Of a DNA stretch of 64,000 nt, positions 7,796-17,111 are shown piece after piece. This stretch comes from Arthrobacter sp. MA-N2 (GTDB lineage: Bacteria; Actinomycetota; Actinomycetes; Actinomycetales; Micrococcaceae). The stretch covers positions 1,052,583-1,116,582 of the forward strand of contig NZ_KI912155.1 of assembly GCF_000517125.1 (NCBI RefSeq), written 5' to 3'. The translations under genes and the position numbers were made by a program. Under the pieces are notes generated by a model. It searched no databases. It had not been told where the DNA came from and saw only the letters and a list, made by a program, of their open reading frames with translations. Each line of letters starts with the position of its first letter. The first letter of the stretch is position 1.

Positions 7796-9081
7796 CCGAA
7801 GATCCCGTCCCGATGGGCGGCGCTGAGACCGCCTGCGATTGCCGCATGGAGTTCCTCAAAGTTCTCTTCCGTGAAGACCAAGGCCGGAAGGAGTTGGATC
7901 CTCCCCGGTCCCGGCTGCACGATTGCGCCAGCCTGATGAATATGCCTCACGACGGCCAGGACACCGTCTGCTGACAGCGGTTCCCCCTGCGCTGTTTCCA
8001 GTTTGATGCCCCGCATGCAGCCCCGACCGGTTATGGTGCTGACGCCCGGAATGCCCATGAGCCGGACAATGAGGCGATCAAGTCCAGCCGAGACCACTGC
8101 CCCGAGACCCTGAAAATCCACGCTTTTTAGTTCGTCAATGGTCGAAAGTATCGCGGCGCACGTGGCCGGTGTTCCTGCTTGGGTTTCTCCATGGACAAAG
8201 ACAGATTCCGTGGAATCGAACTTCCGGGTTACTCGCTGTCCAATCAGAAGGGCGGCACACGCACTGGTACCGTTCGTCATGGCCTTGGACGTCACAATGA
8301 TGTCCGGGGCCGTGGGCCATTCGTCCGAGACAAACCATGAATTCACTCGTCCGAAGCCCGTGGCCACTTCATCTGCGATGGCCAGGAAGCCGTGCTCCTC
8401 CCGGAAGGTCAACAAGGAACGCACGAAGCTCGCTGGCACGACGTCCGCCCCGGATCCAAGGACAGGTTCAACGATGACTGCGGCCACTCTGTGGCCTTCC
8501 CTGCGCATTAATAGCGCCAGTTCGGCGCCCCCATCGTCGAATCTGATGTGCCGTATATTGCGGCGGTCCACCCCGTAGATCGTCTGAGCGAGGTGGTCAC
8601 CGCTGAGAGCCTGGCTCCCGTAGGTCAGCCCGTGATAGCTACCGGCCAGCCCTACGATGATTTTTCGCTCGGGTTGTGCGTCCAAGAGGAAGTATTGGCG
8701 CGCGAGCTTCATGCCGGCGTCGTTGGCAGCACCCCCGGAAGTAGAGAAGACCACCCTCTCGAAGGAGTGGGCCGGGAGTGAAAGCAGCGCGTTTGCCGCC
8801 TCGATTGCTTTGCGATTCGCAGTCCGGAACAACGGAAGATAGGACGCTGCCTCAAGCTCTCTGGCAATTGCACCGGCAATTCGCGCGTTACCGTAGCCGA
8901 GGTTGGTGTTCCACAGTCCACTCTTTGCGCACAGGCGTCGTTGCCCGTCTTCAAAATCTACGTGGACGCCATGGGCCCTGACGGCAGTGTAGCTATCGAC
9001 GGGAAAATTGTGTTGGGTAACAAATGGTACCCAGAGCGGAAGTCGGGTGCTGGGGGTATCAAGGGCGGGTGCGGCAGTCAT
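7792..9081 (-). CDS. mpaD: Daptide-type RiPP biosynthesis aminotransferase (MpaD-like, class III)
   Basis: A 429-residue PLP-dependent class III aminotransferase. Visible motifs are the cofactor Asp in ADEVATG (about 237), the Schiff-base Lys in SKAMTNG (about 266) and the phosphate-binding STSGGAAN near 113-120. In the daptide pathway it aminates the ketone left by MpaB to give the C-terminal 1,2-diamine. Overlap with mpaB and 58 nt spacing from mpaC place it in the same operon. The fold is clear; the substrate comes from context. Confidence 0.87.
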   Translation of the reverse strand: MTAAPALDTPSTRLPLWVPFVTQHNFPVDSYTAVRAHGVHVDFEDGQRRLCAKSGLWNTNLGYGNARIAGAIARELEAASYLPLFRTANRKAIEAANALLSLPAHSFERVVFSTSGGAANDAGMKLARQYFLLDAQPERKIIVGLAGSYHGLTYGSQALSGDHLAQTIYGVDRRNIRHIRFDDGGAELALLMRREGHRVAAVIVEPVLGSGADVVPASFVRSLLTFREEHGFLAIADEVATGFGRVNSWFVSDEWPTAPDIIVTSKAMTNGTSACAALLIGQRVTRKFDSTESVFVHGETQAGTPATCAAILSTIDELKSVDFQGLGAVVSAGLDRLIVRLMGIPGVSTITGRGCMRGIKLETAQGEPLSADGVLAVVRHIHQAGAIVQPGPGRIQLLPALVFTEENFEELHAAIAGGLSAAHRDGIFG

Positions 9082-9139
9082 CAGGTGTCGGTCCTCGGAA
9101 TTGGACGGGCGGTGGCCGGCAAGTTGACGTTTCTGGAGC

Positions 9140-10183
9140 TCAGCCGGCGCCGAAAACGTCCACGCCTGCCCGTTCGAACTGTTCTAGGACGGCTCGTGTG
9201 GATTCCTCGGCTGCCGCTACGGAAACGCCCAGGGCAGCAGCTACCGCAGACGCAGCGAGCTGGAGATGCCGCAGATTCGAGAGGGCCTCGATGATGGCCG
9301 CCGCATCAGGTCCAACCCGGAAAGTCCGGCCCGACGCGGTGTCCAGGAGTGTGTACTGTCCATCGCTGTGGATGATGAAGGGAGCCCGTGGTGAGGGGAG
9401 ATCGTCAGTGGGCGATGCTCCGTAGACGCTGGCGCCAAAGCCGACAATCGTAGCTTTGGAGCGATCGTCCCGGGGAATGAATTTCCAGGCATCCAGTGCA
9501 GCCAAGTAACGGGGAATCCAAGGCCGGGCGCCGAGGGAATCACGAACAGCCTCCGCATCACAGACAGAAGCCAGTGCAGATTCCGGTTCCAGCGCGAGGC
9601 ACCTTGTCCGAATGTCTGCCAACGAATCGCCCGCCTTGCCAACAGTGGATCCGTAGGGACCGCTGAGTACCGTTCCGTCAGATGCGATGTGGAGCCTCGC
9701 GAGGGGGGAACCAACGCTTTGACCGCCGTCTAGAAGGCCGCGCTCTGCAAAGACGGCGTTGACTTCGGTAAGCTGCCACACGAAATGGCCCGATCGTCGA
9801 GCTTCTTCTGCGTCGTCGAAGAAGGCCTGCCAGTCTTCAGAAGTAGTAATCCTGACAACCGTGACTCCCATGAGGCTGATGAACGGAATGGCCAGGTAGT
9901 CCTGGACCTCGAGGCTGAGGCTGCCAGCAACCAACAGCTCTTCCCCGACGACATCGAAGAACCCCGAGACCGGAACCACGGTGTCTTCATCGGCGCCGTT
10001 CCCGCCGTCGAGCACGAAGACGATCGATTGCTCGCCGGCAAGCTCCTTTGCATACGGAGCGTGCTCAGGATTCTCAACGAAGATTGCATGATCCGGAATT
10101 CGACCGGGAATGCCCGTAATCCACTGGTCCATCGCTGCGCCAACCGCCTGTTGCTGACTTAGTTTCACTTCCCAATCCCCCAT
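9140..10183 (-). CDS. mpaC: Daptide biosynthesis RiPP recognition protein (MpaC-like)
   Basis: A 347-residue protein with no catalytic motif that I recognise. The last 75 residues, from about SDGQYTLLD to the end, have the pattern of a PqqD-like winged-helix RiPP recognition element, which would bind the conserved leader block of the three precursors and present them to MpaB/MpaD/MpaM. It is the first gene of the operon; transcription probably starts within 10184-10320. Assignment to MpaC is from the RRE-like C-terminus and gene order. Confidence 0.75.
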   Translation of the reverse strand: MGDWEVKLSQQQAVGAAMDQWITGIPGRIPDHAIFVENPEHAPYAKELAGEQSIVFVLDGGNGADEDTVVPVSGFFDVVGEELLVAGSLSLEVQDYLAIPFISLMGVTVVRITTSEDWQAFFDDAEEARRSGHFVWQLTEVNAVFAERGLLDGGQSVGSPLARLHIASDGTVLSGPYGSTVGKAGDSLADIRTRCLALEPESALASVCDAEAVRDSLGARPWIPRYLAALDAWKFIPRDDRSKATIVGFGASVYGASPTDDLPSPRAPFIIHSDGQYTLLDTASGRTFRVGPDAAAIIEALSNLRHLQLAASAVAAALGVSVAAAEESTRAVLEQFERAGVDVFGAG

Positions 10184-10599
10184 AAGTTGCGTCCTGTACC
10201 GGCACCGTGGAAAGGCCCTCCGATGATCGGCGGCACGGGACCGTCCTTGTGTAGGAGACTAGGGCCGCAAAAACGGCCTCCGTGTAAAAAGGGGGAAATT
10301 CAGTGCTGACGGACCAGAATTAAGGGTGGAATCGGGCAATCTACGTGTGGCTGGGGATGGTTCTCCGTGTAGATCGGGGATGTGCAAAGACAAGCTGCCT
10401 CGTTGGGGTATCCCCGACAATGCCAGGCCCAGCGTTCCGTATCGCTTCTCCACTCGTAGCGCATTGCGTCCCTCACGCCTTACCCCCAGATCCCGCGCTG
10501 GTATTCAGGGAAATACGATGCCGCGTACCGGGACGCGACCCGCAGCTCAGCGATGTCGCCATCATCAACTTCGAGAAAACCGAATCGACAGTACTCGGC
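10184..10599. other. Intergenic region upstream of the daptide operon
   Basis: About 415 bases with no supported gene. It must hold the promoter of the minus-strand operon, but I see no convincing -35/-10 pair. A short hairpin (GGCCG / CGGCC) sits at 10263-10278 on a run of A/T bases. The distal part grades into the transposase remnant. Confidence 0.4.
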
Positions 10600-10970
10600 G
10601 AAAGAGAAAGCAAACTATTTTCGCCGGCTGGATCGCGGGGAACTGTTCGGGCTGTAGCGGCCGAACTCGGGCTTAACGTCGACGCGTGTTATCGCTGGCG
10701 TCACGAGACGGGCCCATCGACCGCGCGCGGGAAGAACCGGACGTACTCGGCCGAGGACAGGTCGGAGTTCTTCCGACTCCTGCATTGCACGGGAACGTGT
10801 CGGCGGTCGCGAAGATGCTGGGTTTCGTCCGGGTGACCTGTCCCAAATGGGCGCATCAGGCGGGTCTATTCACTGGCCGGAAAATTTAAGCGCAACGGAC
10901 CGAATTCCTCCAGTTGCGCGCTGACGGAGCCAGCCGGGCGGCAGCGGCGCAGAAGTTGGCGGACGACAAG
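10600..10970 (+). pseudogene. Decayed transposase fragment (tandem helix-turn-helix N-terminus)
   Basis: Three reading frames together give a transposase-like N-terminus: GTVRAVAAELGLNVDACYRW, then after a frameshift near 10795 GNVSAVAKMLGFVRVTCPKW, then past a stop EFLQLRADGASRAAAAQKL. Repeated short HTH motifs of this kind are typical of IS30-like and related actinobacterial transposases. No catalytic domain follows. It is a broken remnant next to the RiPP cluster, consistent with the cluster lying in a variable region. Confidence 0.6.
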
Positions 10971-11188
10971 GGCAGAGCCTGTAACGATGAGGCCCTCAGT
11001 CTCATAACGCCAGACCTTGGTCTCCCACTGATCCGAATGTGGCACATACGTTTCATCTGGCAACCCGCGTTGAGGCAGGGAACAAGACCGTTTGGTACCA
11101 AGACTGCCTCCGGTGACAAACTCCTGTCCCGTGTAATGCGGGGACGGAACCTGCACCGCAGTCAGTGTAGCGCTGAGCAGTGTGCCAG
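10971..11188. other. Intergenic, nothing recognised
   Basis: No gene, repeat or hairpin that I can support. Short ORFs here lack ribosome-binding sites and family resemblance. Confidence 0.4.
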
Positions 11189-11725
11189 TTAGCTGGGCGG
11201 AGCTGACTGTCGCACGTTCGATCCTGCGGCGAGTAGCCATCGACCGGCATTGGTGCATTGAGCGACGACTGTCAGTATTCCGGAGCCGCTGGGTACGAGT
11301 TTCGTCTGGTCGCCATTGCTAGGCTGACTCAGGTCCCATGTCCCGTAAAGTGTGGAAACTGATTCAGACACCGACTTTCTCTCGACGCCTCTGAGAACCA
11401 GCTTGGCGGGCGCAAGCCGACTGCTGAAGGCCTTGGCATGGCCCTCTTCTATACCGGAACGATTTTTCATAACCGTCCCGTAGATATTGATGAACTGGGC
11501 TTCGTCCGTGAACAGTGCGGCTAGAGCCGGAGCATCGTGCCGATTGAATGCTTCAACAAATTCACTCATGAGAGCCTCTGGAGCAGCCTGGCAGGAGCTG
11601 CTCGAGCCTGTCGATGACTGTGGTTGCGCGAAGGAACATCCAGAAAGGGCAAGCACTGCCCCGATAGATAGGGCCACCGGCACCGATAACCCGGCAAACG
11701 TCTGTCTGGTAAGAGCAGCCATCAC
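11189..11725 (-). CDS. SnoaL/NTF2-like lipoprotein
   Basis: A 178-residue secreted protein: hydrophobic signal segment ending in lipobox LSGC at about residue 30, a Ser-rich linker, then an NTF2/SnoaL-like domain beginning LMSEFVEAFNRHDAPALAALF and running about 120 residues. The family includes SgcJ/EcaC-type small proteins of unknown role. It stands alone on the minus strand between the transposase remnant and the glyoxylate operon. I cannot tell its ligand. Confidence 0.7.
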   Translation of the reverse strand: MMAALTRQTFAGLSVPVALSIGAVLALSGCSFAQPQSSTGSSSSCQAAPEALMSEFVEAFNRHDAPALAALFTDEAQFINIYGTVMKNRSGIEEGHAKAFSSRLAPAKLVLRGVERKSVSESVSTLYGTWDLSQPSNGDQTKLVPSGSGILTVVAQCTNAGRWLLAAGSNVRQSAPPS

Positions 11726-11971
11726 AAACCCCTAACTTCCTTGCTTTTCTGTCCGCCTACGTGGAATGTCATCGGCCTGCGACGGCGCGGGTGGGGTCGA
11801 GCCACACGATCCGCGAAGCAGCAATGCACCTGACAGCAATTAGTAGTTTGCGGCCGGCACATTATGACGCGCTCTAGCCCGACGCCTGCGAGACACCCCA
11901 TTTACGTCCGGCCCGCAGATCGCGAAAACGACACCGGCGCCACTTGTTGGTATCCCAAAGACCCACCCCCC

Positions 11972-12000
11972 TTGACTCCCACCCTCGCCTTCCCTAAACT
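11972..12000 (+). promoter_or_regulatory. Promoter of the hyi-glxR-gcl-glxK-allB operon
   Basis: TTGACT at 11972-11977 and TAAACT at 11995-12000 are separated by 17 bp, close to the sigma-70-type consensus. It lies 136 bp before hyi and immediately upstream of two operator-like sequences. Confidence 0.65.
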
Positions 12001-12036
12001 TTTCATAAAGCAGAATCTAAATTCCACAAAGCGGAA
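12001..12036 (+). promoter_or_regulatory. Tandem IclR-type operator candidates
   Basis: Two 15-mers, TTTCATAAAGCAGAA (12001-12015) and TTCCACAAAGCGGAA (12022-12036), lie 21 bp apart, two helical turns, just downstream of the -10. The second is a TTCC-N7-GGAA palindrome also found before uraD. The arrangement fits a repressor of the IclR/AllR type that responds to glyoxylate or allantoin. The regulator itself is not in the window. Confidence 0.6.
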
Positions 12037-12135
12037 ACTTGACGAGTCTGGCCAAGCGGACGAAACCAAAGTCAGCCAAGCCCACGAAGCCCAGCGGAAC
12101 TTAGATCCCAAGCCCTCCCCGGAAGGACACCTACG

Positions 12136-12939
12136 ATGACGTACACAGTGAACTGCTCCATCCTCCTGACGGAGCTGCCCCTGCTCAAGCGTCCCGCCGC
12201 CGCGAAGGCTGCCGGCTTTGACGCCGTCGAATTCTGGTGGCCCTTTGAAACCTCCGTCCCCACGGACGCCCAGGTAACCGAGTTCGAGAACGCCATCAAG
12301 GACGCTGGCGTTCAGCTCACCGGCTTGAACTTCAACGCCGGCAACATGCCCGGCGGCGAGCGCGGCCTGGTTTCCTGGCCCGCACGCTCCTCCGAGTTCC
12401 TGGACAACATCGACGTTGTCGCAGGCATCGGTGAGCGGCTCGGCTGCAAGGCCTTCAACGCCCTCTACGGCAACCGCATTGACGGCGAATCAGCCGAGAA
12501 GCAGGACGCCATCGGCGCCGAAAACCTGGCCAGCGCCGCGCAAGGCGTCGCACGCATCGGCGGCACCGTCCTTCTCGAGCCCGTCAGCGGCGCGCCCAAG
12601 TACCCGCTCCTCAAGGCCGCCGACGCCCTCAAGGTGATCGCCCGGGTCAAGGAAGAATCCGGTGCGGAGAACATCAAGCTCCTCGCCGATTTCTACCACC
12701 TGGCAGTCAACGGGGACGACGTCGCAGCCGTCATCGAGAACCACGCCAAGGACTTCGGCCACATCCAGATCGCCGACAACCCCGGCCGCGGGGCTCCCGG
12801 AACCGGCGAGCTTCCCCTCGGCGAATGGATCGCCCGCAGCCGCGAACTCGGCTACGGCGGCTACATCGGCCTCGAATACAAGGAACCGCAGGAAACGGCC
12901 TTCAGCTGGGCCATCCGCCAGCGCGCCACCTCCCACTAG
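12136..12939 (+). CDS. hyi: Hydroxypyruvate isomerase
   Basis: A 267-residue TIM-barrel protein of the sugar phosphate isomerase/epimerase superfamily, interconverting hydroxypyruvate and tartronate semialdehyde. It begins MTYTVNCSILLTELPLLKRP, shows the family glutamate in FDAVEFWWPF, and ends with GYIGLEYKE, where the final metal-binding Glu sits. Length fits Hyi. It heads the operon with glxR, gcl, glycerate kinase and allB, which routes glyoxylate from allantoin to 3-phosphoglycerate or 2-phosphoglycerate. Confidence 0.92.
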   Translation: MTYTVNCSILLTELPLLKRPAAAKAAGFDAVEFWWPFETSVPTDAQVTEFENAIKDAGVQLTGLNFNAGNMPGGERGLVSWPARSSEFLDNIDVVAGIGERLGCKAFNALYGNRIDGESAEKQDAIGAENLASAAQGVARIGGTVLLEPVSGAPKYPLLKAADALKVIARVKEESGAENIKLLADFYHLAVNGDDVAAVIENHAKDFGHIQIADNPGRGAPGTGELPLGEWIARSRELGYGGYIGLEYKEPQETAFSWAIRQRATSH

Positions 12940-12959
12940 TCCCCGCCCCCTCCCACCCG

Positions 12960-13025
12960 CCCAACTGACTAGCAGTTGATGTCGTTATGAGCCCTCAAAA
13001 CGACATCAACTGCGAGCTAGTTGGG
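12960..13025. repeat. Dispersed long palindrome, copy 1 (26-bp arm family)
   Basis: An inverted repeat between hyi and glxR: arms 12960-12984 and 13001-13025 with three mismatches and a 16-nt loop. The right arm reads CAACTGCGAGCTAGTTGGG at its end. Near-identical architecture recurs at 24920-24987 and 48552-48619. Confidence 0.85.
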
Positions 13026-13051
13026 TCCAGCAGACTTCAGTAAGGAAAATC

Positions 13052-13930
13052 ATGAGCAACGTTGCAGTCATCGGACTCGGAATCATGGGCCTCCCCATGG
13101 CCATCAACCTGGTCAAGGCCGGCCACACCGTCACCGGATTCAACCGCAGCCAGGACAAGATCGACAAGCTCGTCTCCGAAGGCGGCAAGGGCGCCAGGAG
13201 CATCGCCGACGCCGTCAAAGACGCCGACGTCGTCATCACCATGGTGCCGGACTCCCCCGACGTCGAAGGTGTCGTCAGCGGCCCGGACGGGGTCTTCGCC
13301 AACGCGAAGAAGGGCGCCCTCTGGATCGACGCGAGCAGCATCCGCCCGGACGTCGCCACCCGCCTCTCGGCAGACGCCGTCGCAGCCGGCATCCGCCCCC
13401 TCGACGCCCCGGTTTCCGGTGGCGAACAGGGCGCCATCGACGCCGTCCTCTCCATCATGGTTGGCGGTGACGCAGCCGACTTCGAAGCAGCCCAGCCGGT
13501 CCTCAACGCCGTCGGCAAGACCATCGTCCATGTGGGCCCCTCCGGCTCCGGCCAGACCGTCAAGGCAGCCAACCAGCTGATCGTGGCCGTCAACATCGAG
13601 GTCCTCGGCGAGGCCATCGCCTTCCTTGAGGCCTACGGCGTGGACACGGACGCAGCCCTCAAGGTCCTCGGCGGCGGTTTGGCCGGATCCAAGGTCCTCG
13701 AGCAGAAGGGCCAGAAGATGCTCGACCGCAACTTCGACCCCGGCTTCCGCTTGGCCCTCCACCACAAGGACCTCGGTATCGTCACCTCCGCAGCCCGCGA
13801 AGCCAACGTCGCCATCCCGCTCGGCGCCGTCGTCGCACAGCTCGTCGCCGCCACCGTCAACCAGGGCGACGGCGGACTCGACCACTCGGGACTGTTCAAG
13901 CAGGTCCTCCAGCTCAGCGGCCGCAAGTAG
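13052..13930 (+). CDS. glxR: 2-hydroxy-3-oxopropionate reductase (tartronate semialdehyde reductase)
   Basis: A 292-residue beta-hydroxyacid dehydrogenase. The Rossmann motif IGLGIMG is near residue 6, the substrate-binding DAPVSGGEQGA near 115-125, and the catalytic Lys in GQTVKAANQL near 170. It reduces tartronate semialdehyde, the Gcl product, to D-glycerate with NAD(P)H. It lies between hyi and gcl in the same operon. Confidence 0.93.
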   Translation: MSNVAVIGLGIMGLPMAINLVKAGHTVTGFNRSQDKIDKLVSEGGKGARSIADAVKDADVVITMVPDSPDVEGVVSGPDGVFANAKKGALWIDASSIRPDVATRLSADAVAAGIRPLDAPVSGGEQGAIDAVLSIMVGGDAADFEAAQPVLNAVGKTIVHVGPSGSGQTVKAANQLIVAVNIEVLGEAIAFLEAYGVDTDAALKVLGGGLAGSKVLEQKGQKMLDRNFDPGFRLALHHKDLGIVTSAAREANVAIPLGAVVAQLVAATVNQGDGGLDHSGLFKQVLQLSGRK

Positions 13931-13987
13931 AGCCGGCCGCAACTAAAGCATCCCGGCGACAGGCCGGAAACAAGCACCACTGGGCAA

Positions 13988-14012
13988 CCGCCGTCGTACT
14001 TCACGACGGCGG
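13988..14012 (+). other. Intra-operon hairpin between glxR and gcl
   Basis: A perfect 10-bp inverted repeat (CCGCCGTCGT / ACGACGGCGG) with a 5-nt loop and no T-run. It is more likely an mRNA processing or stability element than a full terminator. Confidence 0.5.
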
Positions 14013-14074
14013 CTCCCCCACTACACCCTAAAACCGCCCACGGCGGGCGAAACAGACTTTTCAAGGAGCACACC

Positions 14075-15865
14075 ATGACGAAGATGCGCACTGTAGACGC
14101 AGCCGTCGCCATCTTGGCAAAGGAAGGCGCCATCGAGGCGTTCGGCCTGCCAGGCGCGGCAATCAACCCCTTCTACTCCGCGATGCGGACACACGGCGGT
14201 ATCCGCCACACCCTGGCCCGACACGTTGAGGGCGCCAGCCACATGGCCGACGGCTACTCCCGGGCAGCGGACGGAAACATCGGCATCTGCATCGGTACCT
14301 CGGGCCCCGCAGGAACGGACATGATCACCGGCCTGTACGCGGCCTGGGCAGATTCCATCCCCATGCTCTGCATCACCGGCCAGGCCCCCGTTGCCAAACT
14401 GCACAAGGAAGACTTCCAGGCCGTGGACATCGAGTCCATCGCCAAGCCGGTCACCAAGATGGCCATGACCATCCTGGAACCGGGCCAGGTTCCGGGCGCC
14501 TTCCAGAAGGCCTTCCAGCTGATGCGCTCCGGCCGCCCGGGCCCGGTCCTGCTGGACCTGCCGTTCGACGTGCAGATGGCCGAGATCGAATTCGACATCG
14601 ACGCTTACGAGCCCATCGCCGTCGAGAAGCCCAAGGCCAGCCGCAAGCAGCTGGAAAAGGCACTGGACATGCTCACCGCAGCCGAGCGCCCGCTGATCGT
14701 CGCCGGCGGCGGCATCATCAACGCCGGCGCCTCCGCCCAGCTGGTTGAACTGGCCGAACTGCTGAACGTTCCGGTCATCCCCACCCTGATGGGCTGGGGC
14801 ACCATCCCGGACGACCACCCCCTGATGGCCGGCATGGTAGGCCTGCAGACCTCGCACCGCTATGGCAACGAGACCATGCTGGCCTCGGACTTCGTCATCG
14901 GCATCGGCAACCGCTGGGCCAACCGCCACACCGGCGGACTGGACACCTACACGGCCGGCCGCAAGTTCGTGCACATCGACATCGAACCGACGCAGATCGG
15001 TCGCGTGTTCTCGCCGGACTTCGGCATCGCGTCCGACGCCGGTGCGGCGCTGGACGGGCTGATCGAGCTGGCCCGCGAGCGCCAGGCAGCGCAGTCCCTG
15101 CCGGACTACTCCGGATGGGTTGCCGAATGCACCGCACGCAAGGGTTCCCTGCACCGCAAGACGCATTTCGAGAACGTGCCGATCAAGCCGCAGCGCGTGT
15201 ACGAAGAGATGAACAAGGCCTTCGGCAAAGACACTACCTACGTGTCCACCATCGGCCTCTCGCAGATCGCCGGTGCACAGTTGCTGCACGTCTTCGGTCC
15301 CCGGAAGTGGATCAACGCCGGCCAGGCGGGCCCTCTGGGATGGACATGTCCCGCCGCCCTGGGCGTTGTCCGCGGCAAGCCGGACGAGACCGTTGTTGCC
15401 CTGTCCGGCGACTACGACTTCCAGTTCATGATCGAAGAACTGGCGGTGGGCGCACAGTTCAACCTGCCGTACATCCACGTGGTGGTGAACAACTCGTACT
15501 TGGGCCTGATCCGTCAGTCGCAGCGCGGCTTCAACATGGAACAGAACGTGTCGCTGGCGTTCGAGAACATCAACTCCACTGATCTCTCTGCGACCGCAGC
15601 GGGCTACGGCGTGGACCACGTCAAGGTGGCCGAGGGCCTCGGCTGCAAGGCCATCCGCGTGGAAGACCCGTCCGATCTGCCCGCCGCGTTCGACAAGGCC
15701 AAGGCACTCATGGGCGAGTTCAAGGTTCCCGTGGTGGTGGAAGTGATCCTGGAGAAGGTCACCAATATCTCCATGGGTGTTGAAATCGACGGCGTGAACG
15801 AGTTCGAAGAGCTGGCCGAGCGTGCCGAGGATGCCCCCACTGCGATCATCGCCCAGCGGGCCTAG
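14075..15865 (+). CDS. gcl: Glyoxylate carboligase (tartronate-semialdehyde synthase)
   Basis: A 596-residue ThDP-dependent enzyme that joins two glyoxylate molecules into tartronate semialdehyde and CO2. In [13 protein letters not shown] the residue at the usual catalytic Glu position is Val, which is characteristic of glyoxylate carboligase. The ThDP motif is [11 protein letters not shown]...NNSYLG in the C-terminal third. An AAGGAG site precedes the ATG. It is the central step of the operon. Confidence 0.96.
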   Translation: MTKMRTVDAAVAILAKEGAIEAFGLPGAAINPFYSAMRTHGGIRHTLARHVEGASHMADGYSRAADGNIGICIGTSGPAGTDMITGLYAAWADSIPMLCITGQAPVAKLHKEDFQAVDIESIAKPVTKMAMTILEPGQVPGAFQKAFQLMRSGRPGPVLLDLPFDVQMAEIEFDIDAYEPIAVEKPKASRKQLEKALDMLTAAERPLIVAGGGIINAGASAQLVELAELLNVPVIPTLMGWGTIPDDHPLMAGMVGLQTSHRYGNETMLASDFVIGIGNRWANRHTGGLDTYTAGRKFVHIDIEPTQIGRVFSPDFGIASDAGAALDGLIELARERQAAQSLPDYSGWVAECTARKGSLHRKTHFENVPIKPQRVYEEMNKAFGKDTTYVSTIGLSQIAGAQLLHVFGPRKWINAGQAGPLGWTCPAALGVVRGKPDETVVALSGDYDFQFMIEELAVGAQFNLPYIHVVVNNSYLGLIRQSQRGFNMEQNVSLAFENINSTDLSATAAGYGVDHVKVAEGLGCKAIRVEDPSDLPAAFDKAKALMGEFKVPVVVEVILEKVTNISMGVEIDGVNEFEELAERAEDAPTAIIAQRA

Positions 15866-15887
15866 TAAGTACTGAAAGAGGTACGGA

Positions 15888-17111
15888 ATGCGTGTGGTCA
15901 TAGCTCCGGACAAGTTCAAGGGATCGCTGTCAGCTCCCGAGGTCGCCAGCCGCTTGAGCACGGGATTGCGGGCAGGTTTTGCCGCCAGTCACCCGGCCGA
16001 GGGCTTTGAAACCACGCTCATCCCAGTGGCCGACGGCGGCGAGGGGACTCTCGACGCCGCCGTCGGCTCCGGCTTCGCCCGCCGCAGCGCCACGGTCACC
16101 GGGCCCACAGGCCAGCCAGTCATGGCCGAATTCGCCGTCCGTGGCGAGGAAGCCGTCATCGAAATGGCCGAAGCCTCGGGGCTCGCGGCACTGCCAGGCT
16201 TCGGCGACGGCAGCGCCCCGAACTCCGGCACCGCCAGAACTTCAACCAGCCTGGGCACGGGCGAACTCATCCGCGCCGCCCTGGACCTCGGCTGCCGGCA
16301 CATCATCCTCGGCGTCGGCGGCAGCGCCAATACCGACGGCGGCGCAGGCGTCCTGCAGGGCCTCGGCGCCCTGCTCCTCGACGCCGACGGCAACGAACTC
16401 CCCGCCGGCGGCGAAGCACTGGCCCGGCTGGACCGGATCGACCTCTCGAACCTGGATGTCCGGCTGGAGGCAAGCGAGTTCGTCTTGGCGTCCGACGTCG
16501 ACAATCCCCTTTTGGGCCGCACCGGCGCCGCCGCGATCTTCGGACCGCAAAAGGGCGCGACGCCGGACGACGTCGCCGCGCTCGATGCCGCCTTGGCCCA
16601 CTTCGTCCGGGTCCTCGCCGACGAAATCGGCCCCGAAGCCCAGGACGCCGCACAGGCGCCGGGCGCGGGTGCGGCAGGCGGCGTCGGCTATATTGCCATC
16701 GCGGCGCTTGGCGCGGCACGCAGGCCGGGCATCGACGTCGTCCTCGAATTCACGGAATTGGAGCAGCGGCTGGCGGGCGCGGACCTGGTGATCACCGGCG
16801 AAGGCAGCCTCGACGAACAGAGCCTGCTCGGCAAAACGCCCATGGGTGTGGCGCGGGCGGCAGTGCGTTCCGGGGTCCCTGTGATTGCAGTCTGCGGCCG
16901 CAGTACGCTGAGCCCGGAACAACTTACGGAGTCCGGTTTCGAGTCGGTCCACGCATTGACCGAGCTCGAAGCCAATGTAGAGAAATGTATAGCTGAAGCA
17001 GGGCCGCTGCTTGAAGAATTAGGTGTGCACATCGGCGTGCGCCTCTCTGAAAAATCGGCACCCACCCAAGTCGCAGCGCGAACCGAGACCAAGGAGCAAC
17101 TCCATGTCTGA
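15888..17111 (+). CDS. glxK: Glycerate kinase (GarK/GlxK family)
   Basis: A 407-residue glycerate kinase of the GarK type: N-terminal [20 protein letters not shown], the [11 protein letters not shown] block, [13 protein letters not shown] mid-protein, and [20 protein letters not shown] near 298-317. It phosphorylates glycerate made by GlxR, delivering carbon to glycolysis. Its stop overlaps the start of allB by 8 nt, so the two are coupled. Confidence 0.93.
   Translation: MRVVIAPDKFKGSLSAPEVASRLSTGLRAGFAASHPAEGFETTLIPVADGGEGTLDAAVGSGFARRSATVTGPTGQPVMAEFAVRGEEAVIEMAEASGLAALPGFGDGSAPNSGTARTSTSLGTGELIRAALDLGCRHIILGVGGSANTDGGAGVLQGLGALLLDADGNELPAGGEALARLDRIDLSNLDVRLEASEFVLASDVDNPLLGRTGAAAIFGPQKGATPDDVAALDAALAHFVRVLADEIGPEAQDAAQAPGAGAAGGVGYIAIAALGAARRPGIDVVLEFTELEQRLAGADLVITGEGSLDEQSLLGKTPMGVARAAVRSGVPVIAVCGRSTLSPEQLTESGFESVHALTELEANVEKCIAEAGPLLEELGVHIGVRLSEKSAPTQVAARTETKEQLHV

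Noticed and set aside
10866..11258. 130-codon minus-strand ORF upstream of the SnoaL-like lipoprotein region
   Set aside because: It crosses the transposase remnant and has no domain, signal or convincing RBS.
14021..15961. 646-codon open frame on the minus strand opposite gcl
   Set aside because: It mirrors gcl, which has full family motifs. Long antisense frames are expected in high-GC coding sequence with strong third-position bias.
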